Source: Cyclobacteriaceae bacterium (GTDB lineage Bacteria; Bacteroidota; Bacteroidia; Cytophagales; Cyclobacteriaceae). Taken from it: a stretch of 64,000 nt of DNA. Position 1 is the stretch's first letter, and the number at the start of each line of letters is the position of its first letter. The position numbers and the translations under genes are program-made. Location: assembly GCA_019638395.1 (NCBI GenBank), contig JAHBTX010000002.1, forward strand, positions 682,001-746,000, in the 5' to 3' direction. This document shows positions 41,658 to 50,303 of the stretch, piece by piece. The notes under the pieces were generated by a model, which was given only the letters and a program-made list of their open reading frames with translations, was not told the DNA's origin and did no database searches.

Positions 41658-43091
41658 TTACCACCCGCCACCCAATGCCCGGTATAAATCAATCATTGTA
41701 AAAAACTGTGCCTTGCGCGTTGCTGTTAATTGTAGTTCTGCTTCCAACACACCCTTTTGTGCTGTAATTACTTCCAGGTACGAGGCCATTCCGGCCACAT
41801 ACAAATCGTTTGATGCTGCCACACCCTCATTTAATACCGTTACTTCTTGCTGCTTTAATTGCGCTGAGGTTTGTAATGCATTAATCTTATTAAGACCAGT
41901 GATTACTTCCTGATAGCCCTGCAAGATAGATTTCTGGTAAGCATATAAAGCTTCCCGTTGTTCGGCATTGGCGCGTTGAAGGTCGGCCTTTAATTGGTTG
42001 CGATAAAATACAGGCGCAGTAAGCCCACCGAAAACGTTGTGCGCTAACGAAGCAGGATCAAACCATTTGCTCAGATTGAACGATTGCAATCCCCAGGAGG
42101 CAGTAATATTAAGCGAAGGAAGAAAAGCCGCACGGGCAGCATTAACATTAAAACGAGAGGCTTGCATCAGTAACTCAGCCTGTAAAATATCAGGTCTGCG
42201 TCTTAACATTTGTGCAGGCACGCCACTGTTTAGTTGTTGTGGCAATGGCTGCGTTAAAATAGGCATACTGCGCTGAATGGCTTGGTTAAATCGACCTACT
42301 AAGAAGTTGAGGCTAGCCTCGGTGGCAAAAATGCGTTGCCGGATATCCACTTCTAAATTGCGCGTGTTAATAAACTGGGCACTAAATTGTTTTACAGCCA
42401 GTTCCGTTGCGCGGCCTGCTTCTTTTTGTGCGTTTACTATTTGTAAAGCTCGCTCTTGCAGTTGAATGTTTTTTTCAATTATCAGCAGCTCATTATCAAG
42501 TGCCAGCAACTCATAATAACTTTCTGCTACGGCTGCCACTAGGGTTGTGGTAATTAGTTTGCGCCCACTATCTGTTGCCAACAACCTGGCTACTGCAGCT
42601 CGTTTCTGGTTGCGCAATTTTCCCCACAAGTCAATTTCCCAGGTGCTTTGCAACGAAGTAAAATAGTCTGGTAAATTTTGCGGCATGCGCTGATCTTCTC
42701 TGATGTTAGGCGAAAAGTTTGTATCAAAATTTCCAACTCCATCCATGGTGTATTCGCCAAACCGTTGCTGCCCGGCTGCAATTGAAGCACCCAAACTTGG
42801 CAGCAATGTACCTTTAGCCAACCGCACATTGGCCCGCGCAGCCTCCACACGTTGAATGGCCATCTTCTGATCTGGATTATTACGCAGCGCTTCATCAATC
42901 AGTAGCTGCAAATGTGTATCCGTAAAAAAATCTTTCCAGGCTATATTGCCACTGTATCGACTGCTGTCTGCTGAGTTAATGAATTGGTTGGGGACTTCCA
43001 GATCGGCTTCAGAAAGTACGGATGCCGTTTTGCATCCGTACAGGGTTAAGCCAACTAAAATCAGAAGTATAATTTTTTGAGTAAGATTCAT
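41658..43091 (-). CDS. RND efflux outer membrane lipoprotein (NodT/OprM type)
   Basis: This 477-residue TolC-fold channel completes a tripartite efflux pump. I start at the ATG at 43091: the signal peptide ends at the lipobox LYGC (Cys20), giving a lipid anchor as in NodT/OprM. Long coiled-coil helices and the repeated PDLXA-type elements are visible (LRRRPDILQAELLM near residue 311). It begins 4 bases after the pump permease, so it is the last gene of the operon. An upstream in-frame start at 43169 would overlap the permease. Confidence 0.93.
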   Translation of the reverse strand: MNLTQKIILLILVGLTLYGCKTASVLSEADLEVPNQFINSADSSRYSGNIAWKDFFTDTHLQLLIDEALRNNPDQKMAIQRVEAARANVRLAKGTLLPSLGASIAAGQQRFGEYTMDGVGNFDTNFSPNIREDQRMPQNLPDYFTSLQSTWEIDLWGKLRNQKRAAVARLLATDSGRKLITTTLVAAVAESYYELLALDNELLIIEKNIQLQERALQIVNAQKEAGRATELAVKQFSAQFINTRNLEVDIRQRIFATEASLNFLVGRFNQAIQRSMPILTQPLPQQLNSGVPAQMLRRRPDILQAELLMQASRFNVNAARAAFLPSLNITASWGLQSFNLSKWFDPASLAHNVFGGLTAPVFYRNQLKADLQRANAEQREALYAYQKSILQGYQEVITGLNKINALQTSAQLKQQEVTVLNEGVAASNDLYVAGMASYLEVITAQKGVLEAELQLTATRKAQFFTMIDLYRALGGGW

Positions 43092-43095
43092 ACAA

Positions 43096-46000
43096 TTAGT
43101 TAAGGTGTTCTGTAATTCTGATAACCTTTTCAACTTTTCGTTTTTGAGCCATGCTGCTGAATAACACATATAACCCGGGTATTACCAGCAACCCAAAAAT
43201 GGTTCCGATAAGCATACCTCCGGCTGCGGCTGTACCAATAGAACGATTACCCATAGCGCCAGCACCAGAAGCTATGCACAATGGAATTAACCCGGCAATA
43301 AATGCAAACGAAGTCATCAGAATAGGGCGTAAACGAGAGCGTGCACCTTCCAGGGCGGCATCTACAAACGTGCGTCCTTCTTCTTTTTCATGATTATGGG
43401 CTACTTCAACAATAAGAATTGCATTTTTACCCAGCAAGCCAATAAGCATGACTAATGCAACCTGAGCATAAATATTATTTTGAAGACCGAACAAATACAA
43501 AAACAAAAATGAACCAAACACACCGGCTGGTAATGAAAGAATTACCGGAAGTGGTAATAAAAAACTTTCGTATTGCGCAGCCAACAATAAATAGACAAAC
43601 ACCAGGCAAATAATAAAAATGTAAATAGCCTGATTGCCCGCCAGCACTTCTTCGCGCGTCATGCCCGACCATTCAATAGCATAGCCCTGTGGCAGGGTTT
43701 TGGAAACTTCTTCAATTGCCTTCACGGCATCGCCACTGCTGTAACCTGCAGCCGCATCGCCATTAATCATAGCAGCGGTAAACATGTTGTAGCGGGTAAG
43801 TTGTTCGGGGCCATATACCCGCTCTAATTTTGTAAAGGCCGAGTAGGGTACCATTTCTCCTTTATTATTTTTCACCAGCATTTTTAAAATATCTTCGGGC
43901 GAAGTGCGATAGGAAGGATCGGCCTGCACCATTACCTTATACATTTGCCCAAAGCGCAGAAAGTTGGATGTATAATAACTGCCAATCAGTACTTGCAGGT
44001 TATTCATTGCATTATCGATGGTTACTCCTTTTTGTGCGGCTATATCCTGATCGATGTGAATAAGATACTGTGGAAAAGTGGCGTTGAAGTTGGTGAATGC
44101 ATCGGCTATTTCGGGCCGTTGCTTCAGGGCATCAATAAAGTTGTTAGCAACATTGGCTGTATTATTCAGATTGCCCGTACCGGTTCTGTCCAATAAGCGG
44201 ACTTCAAAACCACTGGCATTACCAAACCCCGGCACAGTGGGTGGCGGAAAAAACTGAATGGATGCATCTTTAATGTGGCTGGTTTTTTCTTCCAACACTT
44301 TTACCAGTTCATCTACCGATTGATCGCGCTCGCTCCAGGGCTTCAGGTTTATCATTCCCATACCATAAGAGGCACCGGCACCTTCTGAAATAAGGCTGTA
44401 ACCTGAAAGTGTGGAAACAGACTCTACACTGCTCATGTCTTGAGTAGCTTGCTGTATTTTATCCATTACCTCTTCGGTACGTTCTACGGTTGCTCCGGCA
44501 GGTGTGGTAATGTTGGCATAAATCATCCCCTGATCTTCAGAAGGTATAAACCCTGACGGCAGGATACTCCCCATACCCCAGGTAGCAACAATAAAGGCTA
44601 TGAACAAGCCAACAGTAACCGTTCTGCGCGCAGCAGTTTTAGTTATGAAGAACTGGTAGCGCTCCGAAACGGATTCGTACCAGGCATTAAATCGGTTGAA
44701 GAAGCGTTGCAGGCGTGTATTCTTTTTGTGGGCATGGTGGGTGTCTTTCAGCATAATGGCACACAAAGCAGGAGTAAGCGAAACTGCATTAATGCCGGAT
44801 ATTACAATGGAGATAGCCAACGTAAGCGAGAATTGCCTGTAGAAAATACCAACCGGGCCACTCATAAACGCAACCGGTATAAACACGGCCGACATAACCA
44901 ATGTAATACCAATAATGGCACCGCTTATTTCTTTCATAGCAGCGAGTGTAGCTTGTATGGGTGAAAGGCCAAGGCCCATTTTTACATGCACGGCCTCTAC
45001 TACTACAATGGCATTGTCCACCACAATACCAATGGCCAGTACCAATGCAAAAAGTGTAAGCAGGTTAATAGAGAAGCCCAGCATTTGCATAAAGAAAAAT
45101 GTGCCAATCAGTGATACCGGCACGGCCAGTGCGGGTATTAGCGTGGATCGGAAGTCTTGCAGAAAAAGAAATACCACCAGCGAAACAAGTATAAAGGCTT
45201 CGATTAGCGTGCGTAGCACTTCTTCAATCGAGGCATCGAGGAAACGCGAAACATCGTACCCGATTGTGTAACCCATGCCCGATGGAAATGCAATTACCTT
45301 TAGCTCAGCCATTCGCTTTTTTACATTTTCTATCACTTCTTTTGCATTAGAGCCAGGCCGTTGCTTTAGCATAATGGCTGCAGAAGGTCTGCCGTTTTCT
45401 TTAGAAAGCACGCTGTAGTTGCGCGATCCAAACTCCACATCGGCTATATCTTTAAGTTTCAGAAGCGATCCGTCCTTATCAGCCCGCAATACAATATTTT
45501 CATATTGATGGGGTTCGTTAAACTTGCCGGTATAGCGCAATACATATTGTAACATTTGCGCATTGCGATCGGAACTTTCGCCTGTTTTACCGGGGGCTGC
45601 TTCTACATTTTGGTTGCGAATAGCCTGTATCACTTCATCGGTAGAAATGTCGTAGAAGGCCATCTTATCCGGCTTAAGCCAAACGCGCATTGAATATTCG
45701 CGCGCGCCCATAATGGTAGCATAGCCTACGCCATCAATGCGTTTTAGTTCAGGCAGAATATTAATATCAGCGAAATTGTAAATGAATTTTTCATCCGCAT
45801 CCGGATCATCGCTCAGAATGTTGAGGTAAAGCAACATGCTGTTCACTTCTTTTTCCACACCTACACCGGCCTTTATTACTTCTTCCGGAAGTTCATCCAG
45901 CACGGTGGACACCCGGTTTTGTACGTTAACAGCGGCAATGTCCGGATCTACGCCCACACGAAAGTTAACGGTTATAATGCTGGTGCCGTCATTTCCGGAA

Positions 46001-46242
46001 ACGGAAGTCATGTACGTCATGCCGGGCACGCCATTAATGGCCCGCTCTAATGTGGTTACCACTGCTTTAGCACTAACCTCGGCATTGGCACCTGTGTAAC
46101 TTGTTGTAACCGAAACCGAGGGCGGAACAATATCTGGAAATTGTGTAACCGGCAACTGAATAAGCGCCAGTAAACCCAGCAAGGTTATGATAATTGAAAT
46201 TACCAACGAGAGTACCGGCCGATGAATAAAAATATTAAACAT
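43096..46242 (-). CDS. RND efflux permease, HAE1 family
   Basis: A 1048-residue proton-driven inner-membrane pump. The start is the ATG at 46242 (MFNIFIHRPVLSLVISI), the usual RND N-terminus. TM4 has GIVVDNAIVVVEAV, where AcrB has VDDA: the first relay Asp is kept but the second is Asn. The TM10 Lys is kept in LLGKNAILIVEVA. The porter and docking domains are of normal size. HAE1 pumps usually export drugs, detergents or dyes. The adaptor stop is 7 bases upstream, and the outer-membrane channel 4 bases downstream. Confidence 0.95.
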   Translation of the reverse strand: MFNIFIHRPVLSLVISIIITLLGLLALIQLPVTQFPDIVPPSVSVTTSYTGANAEVSAKAVVTTLERAINGVPGMTYMTSVSGNDGTSIITVNFRVGVDPDIAAVNVQNRVSTVLDELPEEVIKAGVGVEKEVNSMLLYLNILSDDPDADEKFIYNFADINILPELKRIDGVGYATIMGAREYSMRVWLKPDKMAFYDISTDEVIQAIRNQNVEAAPGKTGESSDRNAQMLQYVLRYTGKFNEPHQYENIVLRADKDGSLLKLKDIADVEFGSRNYSVLSKENGRPSAAIMLKQRPGSNAKEVIENVKKRMAELKVIAFPSGMGYTIGYDVSRFLDASIEEVLRTLIEAFILVSLVVFLFLQDFRSTLIPALAVPVSLIGTFFFMQMLGFSINLLTLFALVLAIGIVVDNAIVVVEAVHVKMGLGLSPIQATLAAMKEISGAIIGITLVMSAVFIPVAFMSGPVGIFYRQFSLTLAISIVISGINAVSLTPALCAIMLKDTHHAHKKNTRLQRFFNRFNAWYESVSERYQFFITKTAARRTVTVGLFIAFIVATWGMGSILPSGFIPSEDQGMIYANITTPAGATVERTEEVMDKIQQATQDMSSVESVSTLSGYSLISEGAGASYGMGMINLKPWSERDQSVDELVKVLEEKTSHIKDASIQFFPPPTVPGFGNASGFEVRLLDRTGTGNLNNTANVANNFIDALKQRPEIADAFTNFNATFPQYLIHIDQDIAAQKGVTIDNAMNNLQVLIGSYYTSNFLRFGQMYKVMVQADPSYRTSPEDILKMLVKNNKGEMVPYSAFTKLERVYGPEQLTRYNMFTAAMINGDAAAGYSSGDAVKAIEEVSKTLPQGYAIEWSGMTREEVLAGNQAIYIFIICLVFVYLLLAAQYESFLLPLPVILSLPAGVFGSFLFLYLFGLQNNIYAQVALVMLIGLLGKNAILIVEVAHNHEKEEGRTFVDAALEGARSRLRPILMTSFAFIAGLIPLCIASGAGAMGNRSIGTAAAGGMLIGTIFGLLVIPGLYVLFSSMAQKRKVEKVIRITEHLN

Positions 46243-46249
46243 TATTCTA

Positions 46250-47380
46250 TCAGTTTGTGTTGGTTTCTGATGCGATTGATGCAAGCACACTATCGAGGCG
46301 TATCGGTATAGGCTTAATGGTTACGCCTTCGCGCACATTTTGAATACCCTCGTATATAATTTGGTCTCCTGGTTTTAACCCGTTTGCAACTATATAAAAG
46401 TGCGAGAAGCGCATGCGGGGCGTAAAACTTTTCAGCGCTACCTTTTTATCGGCTCCCAGTAAATAAACAAAAGTGCGATCCTGAATTTCGATGGTTGATT
46501 TTTGAGGAACCAGAATGGCATTTTTTAATTCTGTACCCATGCGCACCTTTCCGCTTGATCCATGTTTTAGCAAGGTTTGTGGATTAGGAAACTTGGCACG
46601 TATGGCTATTGTACCGGTGGTGGCATCAAACTCACCCTCCATGGTTTCAATTTTTCCTTTGTATTTATGAAAAGTTCCATCAGCCAACACCAGTTCTACC
46701 TCTTCGTTATTCAGATTGGTTTTGGATTGTTTAAGTTTCAGATACTCCTGCTCCGAAACTTTGAAATAAGCAAACACATCGTGTGTATCGCTAACCGTAG
46801 TAAGCAAGCTTCCTTCATCAATCAGGCTTCCAATTTTAAATGGGATCCGATCAATTACTCCATCAAAGGGCGATCGAACTACGGTGTGCGAAAGCCTGAT
46901 AGAAGCATTGGAGTAAGCCGATCGCCCTTCTTCAATGCGTGCTTTGGCGGCATCGTGCTTGGCTTTAGCCAGCTTCAATTCAGTTTCGGAAACAACGTTT
47001 TTGTCAACCAGAATTTTTACACGTTCAACTTCCAATGCCAATGCTGCGGCTTCGGCTTCGGCACTGTTAAGCGCAGCTTTAGCCTGGTTTAATGCTGCCC
47101 GGTACTCTTCAGGGTTAATAGTAAACAATAGTTGCCCCTTCTTTACGAGGGCGCCTTCATCTACGTTTATTTGCTCTAAGTAGCCTTGCAGACGGGCCCG
47201 TATTTCTACATTCCGATAGGCCTGAATATCGCTTACGTATTCGTTGTAAATTATTGTATCCTTGCTGATGATGCGCGTAACCGGAAATTCTACAACAGAA
47301 TTTTCAACAGGGGTAGCGTTTTTACAACCCCATATCAGCATGCACAGCACCATACAAGGTATTGCCTTGATGATGTTCAT
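46250..47380 (-). CDS. RND efflux periplasmic adaptor (lipoprotein)
   Basis: This 376-residue membrane-fusion protein links the pump to the outer channel. The lipobox is IWGC with Cys19. The lipoyl half-motifs ARLQGYLEQINVDEGALVKKGQLLF and RSPFDGVIDRIPFKIGSLIDEGSLL flank a coiled-coil hairpin (about 95-160). The end (GDQIIYEGIQNVREG) is typical of the AcrA/MexA group. It starts 28 bases after a small membrane protein gene and is followed by the permease. Confidence 0.94.
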   Translation of the reverse strand: MNIIKAIPCMVLCMLIWGCKNATPVENSVVEFPVTRIISKDTIIYNEYVSDIQAYRNVEIRARLQGYLEQINVDEGALVKKGQLLFTINPEEYRAALNQAKAALNSAEAEAAALALEVERVKILVDKNVVSETELKLAKAKHDAAKARIEEGRSAYSNASIRLSHTVVRSPFDGVIDRIPFKIGSLIDEGSLLTTVSDTHDVFAYFKVSEQEYLKLKQSKTNLNNEEVELVLADGTFHKYKGKIETMEGEFDATTGTIAIRAKFPNPQTLLKHGSSGKVRMGTELKNAILVPQKSTIEIQDRTFVYLLGADKKVALKSFTPRMRFSHFYIVANGLKPGDQIIYEGIQNVREGVTIKPIPIRLDSVLASIASETNTN

Positions 47381-47408
47381 AAAAATTAATTACAGTTTGT
47401 TGGAAAAA

Positions 47409-47828
47409 TTAAACGACAACATTTACCCTCTTAGGCGGTGGGCTTATGGTTGCAATTTCCGGAGATTCTGCCCTGAGATAATTATGGATGGGGGGGTTGG
47501 TATTCTTTATCCCATCAGGTTTTTTTAAAACAACAGAGCGCGATGCAATAAAATCTACTTTCTCAAGGCCTTCATCTTGTACATCGGCCAAAAGTGTATC
47601 GGTTGAGTTGCTTTGAACAACCATCTCGATAAACAAACCCAGGAATGATAAAGACGCCTGCTTACCAACCTGAACTATCATTTGATTAGATGTTGCAGAT
47701 TCTTTACCTGAGAGCGTATAAGCAGGAAAAAGAATAGAGTTACTGATGCTTAAAATCCAAAAGAACAGGATTACATGCCTAAGAAATGCACTTTGATTAG
47801 CTCGAATGGACGTAATTATGTTAATCAT
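47409..47828 (-). CDS. Small membrane-anchored protein leading the RND operon
   Basis: A 139-residue protein with one hydrophobic segment (about residues 17-38; HVILFFWILSISNSILFPAY). The rest is polar, with SATSNQMIVQVGKQASLSFLGLFIEMVVQ and an unstructured tail ending PPPKRVNVVV. It has no recognised domain. It lies 28 bases before the adaptor gene and so may be part of the efflux operon, but no function can be given. An upstream TTG would add three residues. Confidence 0.55.
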   Translation of the reverse strand: MINIITSIRANQSAFLRHVILFFWILSISNSILFPAYTLSGKESATSNQMIVQVGKQASLSFLGLFIEMVVQSNSTDTLLADVQDEGLEKVDFIASRSVVLKKPDGIKNTNPPIHNYLRAESPEIATISPPPKRVNVVV

Positions 47829-47967
47829 GGGCAGCAATCGACCCGCAATATCGCATAAAGAACTTTAAGCAGATAGCGTATTGCCAGCATTCGTTCTGTT
47901 AACGATTGCAATCCTACATGAATGGCGTATATGCCTTACTCACGATTTTAAAATCGGGCAAATACAT

Positions 47968-47975
47968 TACTTTTG
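47968..47975 (+). promoter_or_regulatory. -7 promoter box TACTTTTG of the YcxB-like gene
   Basis: A perfect TAnnTTTG match 25 bases before the ATG at 48001. It supports that start rather than the in-frame codons upstream at 47881. Confidence 0.5.
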
Positions 47976-48000
47976 CGCTCCTGATTTTTGTACGAAGCTT

Positions 48001-48474
48001 ATGATTGTAAGAACACGCAACTACCGGTTAGAGAAGAAAGATTACATCAAAATGGCACTCAAATCCATTTTGCAACAACAATGGTGGGTTGGGCTGATTG
48101 TGTTGGCCATTTGCCTCTGTTACTTATGGATACCAAGTATCTGGTGGTTTATAGGGGCATTTATCGGGGCAGCCCTTTACCTTTTATTCTGGTGGATACA
48201 GTTTTATGGTGTAACGCAATTAGAGCAAGGCAAAATGCTGTTCGAGCGCTTTAGCTACGAAATAAACAGCCAACAAATTGTTATGAAACTCAATGCCCGC
48301 GAAGGCATGCCCCTGAAGTGGGATCAGATTAAGCGCGCCAAAACAGGTAAGGATTATTACCTGTTGTTTGTAAACAAAGCCCAACTTATACACCTGCCCT
48401 TTAAAATTTTTAATACCGATAACGAACGCAAATTCGTGGGCAGCATTTTGAAAACGAAGGGATTGATTAAGTAA
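48001..48474 (+). CDS. YcxB-like membrane protein
   Basis: A 157-residue protein: N-terminal polar region with TRNYRLEKKDYIKMALKSIL, two membrane segments (about residues 27-47 and 50-67), and a C-terminal soluble part, FERFSYEINSQQIVMKLNAREGMPLKWDQIKRAKTGKDYYLLFVNKAQLIHLPFKIF. This is the layout of YcxB-like (PF14317-type) proteins, whose role is unknown. The ATG at 48001 gives the better N-terminus; the frame is open from 47881 but without a suitable promoter. Confidence 0.72.
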   Translation: MIVRTRNYRLEKKDYIKMALKSILQQQWWVGLIVLAICLCYLWIPSIWWFIGAFIGAALYLLFWWIQFYGVTQLEQGKMLFERFSYEINSQQIVMKLNAREGMPLKWDQIKRAKTGKDYYLLFVNKAQLIHLPFKIFNTDNERKFVGSILKTKGLIK

Positions 48475-48546
48475 GCTTTATTCTGAAGTTGACAGATGAC
48501 GGTCGTTTAGTGCGCTGCTTATCGTTTACAAAAATATTAACCCCGA

Positions 48547-48574
48547 CTGCCTGCTGCAACCTGCTTACTGCCTA
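48547..48574 (+). repeat. CTGCYTR-type degenerate short repeat
   Basis: Four imperfect copies of CTGCCTG/CTGCTTA-like heptamers occur in the 142-base gap between the YcxB-like gene and recX. Similar strings occur in Bacteroidota intergenic DNA. I see no function. Confidence 0.35.
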
Positions 48575-48616
48575 CTTTTTATTTGACAGAAAGCTTCAAC
48601 AAGCCGATATTTGATT

Positions 48617-49132
48617 ATGTCTCCACGCGGCTTTTATTCCGATGATTCTGAACAACCCAAAAGCAAAAGGCGACTTTCCCCAACTGAGGCTTTAGCAAAA
48701 ATTCAGCGCTATTGTGCCTACCAGGATCGTTCGCATAAAGAAGTTAAAACCAAACTTTTCGAATACGGTTTATATACCGGCCAGGTAGATGAAATCATTA
48801 GTCAACTGATTACGGATGGTTTCCTGAATGAACAACGCTTTGCCAAAGCTTATGCAGGAGGCAAATTTAGAATGAAGAAATGGGGGCGTTTGAAAATCAA
48901 ACAAGAGTTGGAATTTTTGGGCCTCACTAAAAACTGCATTCAACAAGGATTGAAGGAGCTTGAAGGCTCCGATTACACCAAAACGTTGAAGCAGCTTCTC
49001 CAAAAAAAGGCAGCAACCCTAAAAGAACAAAACCCCTTTCATAAACGCGATAAAGTTGCCCGGTTTGCCATTGGTAAAGGATACGAGCCCGAGCTTGTAT
49101 GGAGCCTGGTAAAAGAACTTTTGCCCGATTAA
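48617..49132 (+). CDS. recX: Regulatory protein RecX
   Basis: A 171-residue all-helical protein that modulates RecA filaments. The three-helix repeats are visible: ALAKIQRYCAYQDRSHKEVKTKLFEYG (about 23-49), a second repeat with FLNEQRFAKAYAGGKFRMKKWGRLKIKQELEFLG, and a terminal one with KRDKVARFAIGKGYEPELVWSLVKE. The start is the ATG at 48617; a TTG at 48611 is in frame. recA is not in this window. Confidence 0.92.
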   Translation: MSPRGFYSDDSEQPKSKRRLSPTEALAKIQRYCAYQDRSHKEVKTKLFEYGLYTGQVDEIISQLITDGFLNEQRFAKAYAGGKFRMKKWGRLKIKQELEFLGLTKNCIQQGLKELEGSDYTKTLKQLLQKKAATLKEQNPFHKRDKVARFAIGKGYEPELVWSLVKELLPD

Positions 49133-49253
49133 AACCAGATTATGTATTAAAGATTTTTTAATCGCTAACCCGTTTAAGGTTGGTTTTGCCGCCTGCACGA
49201 CAAACCAATGGGTATTACAAACCCATATTGCCAACACATTCGTTAGCGTGTTT

Positions 49254-49703
49254 ATGAAAAAGTTAGTTTGGTTATTACTTCTGGTAAGTGTTGCTGCCTG
49301 GGGGCAGAACGATAAACGCACCGCTCATTTTAATTTAAAAAAAGGAGTAGCCCTGGAAGGCTACGATGTGGTAAGTTACTTTGATGGAAAGCCTTTGGAA
49401 GGAAAAGAGAATTTTAAAGTTGTGTATAAAAGCGTAACCTACCTCTTTGCCAATGCGGCCAACGCAGCAAAGTTTAAACAAACACCCGAAAAATACGAGC
49501 CGGCTTATGGCGGCTGGTGTGCTTTTGCTATGGGCGATACAGGTGAAAAAGTAAAAGTTGACCCTGAAACTTTTAAAATTTTGGATGGAAAACTTTACCT
49601 GTTCTACAATTTCTGGGGTAACAATACCCTTACCAGTTGGAACAAAAACGAGGTACCGCTCAAACTAAAGGGCGACCAAAACTGGAACAAGATCGTGCAA
49701 TAA
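49254..49703 (+). CDS. Exported YHS-domain protein
   Basis: A 149-residue protein with a signal peptide (residues 1-18, ending AWGQ). The YHS domain follows: KKGVALEGYDVVSYFDGKPLEGKENFKVVYKSVTYLFANAANAAKFKQTPEKYEPAYGGWCAFAM (about 27-91). The conserved pattern of Tyr-Phe-Ala...KF and YGGWCA is as in family members that bind metals or act near metal transport. It is alone on the plus strand, 46 bases before the DinB gene. The GTG at 49248 would add two residues. Confidence 0.88.
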   Translation: MKKLVWLLLLVSVAAWGQNDKRTAHFNLKKGVALEGYDVVSYFDGKPLEGKENFKVVYKSVTYLFANAANAAKFKQTPEKYEPAYGGWCAFAMGDTGEKVKVDPETFKILDGKLYLFYNFWGNNTLTSWNKNEVPLKLKGDQNWNKIVQ

Positions 49704-49778
49704 ATCCGCCTGCCTGATTTACCCGTATATCTGATATTGGATTTAGTTTATCTTCGCATCGGCTTAAGTTTGATTACT

Positions 49779-50300
49779 ATGACACAACTGTATAATGCGG
49801 TACAAACCGTACTATCGCAATTGGCCGATGTTATTGGCCAGATTTCGGAGGAAGATTTTAGAAAACCATCGCCCGCACTTAGCCAGGCTACGTTGGGCCA
49901 GCATTTGCGCCACACACTCGAATTTTTTGTTTGCCTGGAACAAGGTTATGAAAGCGGTGTAGTTAACTACGATAAACGCCAGCACGACAAAGCAATTGAG
50001 AACGATAAATTTGTAGCATTAGGCACCATCAATAAAATTCTTGATTTCGTAAATCGTAAACCTGCCGACAAGCGAATGATTATGGAGGTAGGCTATTTGC
50101 AGGACAGTGAAGAGTGTGTGCCGGTTGAAACCAACTTTATGCGTGAACTAACTTACAACATAGAGCACGCGGTACACCACATGGCCATTATGAAAATTGG
50201 CATTCGCGAAGTTGCACCGGATACAGTTATTCCAAAATCGTTTGGTGTTGCTGTTTCTACGTTGCGTTTCCGCGAAGAACCGGTGGCCACATCCCGATAA
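49779..50300 (+). CDS. DinB-family four-helix protein
   Basis: A 173-residue member of the DinB/YfiT superfamily. Metal-ligand His candidates are in LGQHLRHTLEFF (about residues 37-48) and EHAVHHMAIMKIG (about 127-139). Its role is unknown; some members are thiol-dependent transferases. I start at the ATG at 49779 (MTQLYNAVQTVLSQL); the frame is open further upstream but lacks a fitting N-terminus. The ATP-grasp gene starts 3 bases after it. Confidence 0.85.
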   Translation: MTQLYNAVQTVLSQLADVIGQISEEDFRKPSPALSQATLGQHLRHTLEFFVCLEQGYESGVVNYDKRQHDKAIENDKFVALGTINKILDFVNRKPADKRMIMEVGYLQDSEECVPVETNFMRELTYNIEHAVHHMAIMKIGIREVAPDTVIPKSFGVAVSTLRFREEPVATSR

Positions 50301-50303
50301 GCC

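Noticed and set aside
46577..47092. Long plus-strand open frame opposite the efflux adaptor
   Set aside because: It is antisense to a well-supported adaptor gene and its product is low in recognisable structure.
47881..48000. Extended N-terminus of the YcxB-like protein
   Set aside because: The region holds the likely -7 promoter box and encodes a poor N-terminus; the ATG at 48001 fits better.
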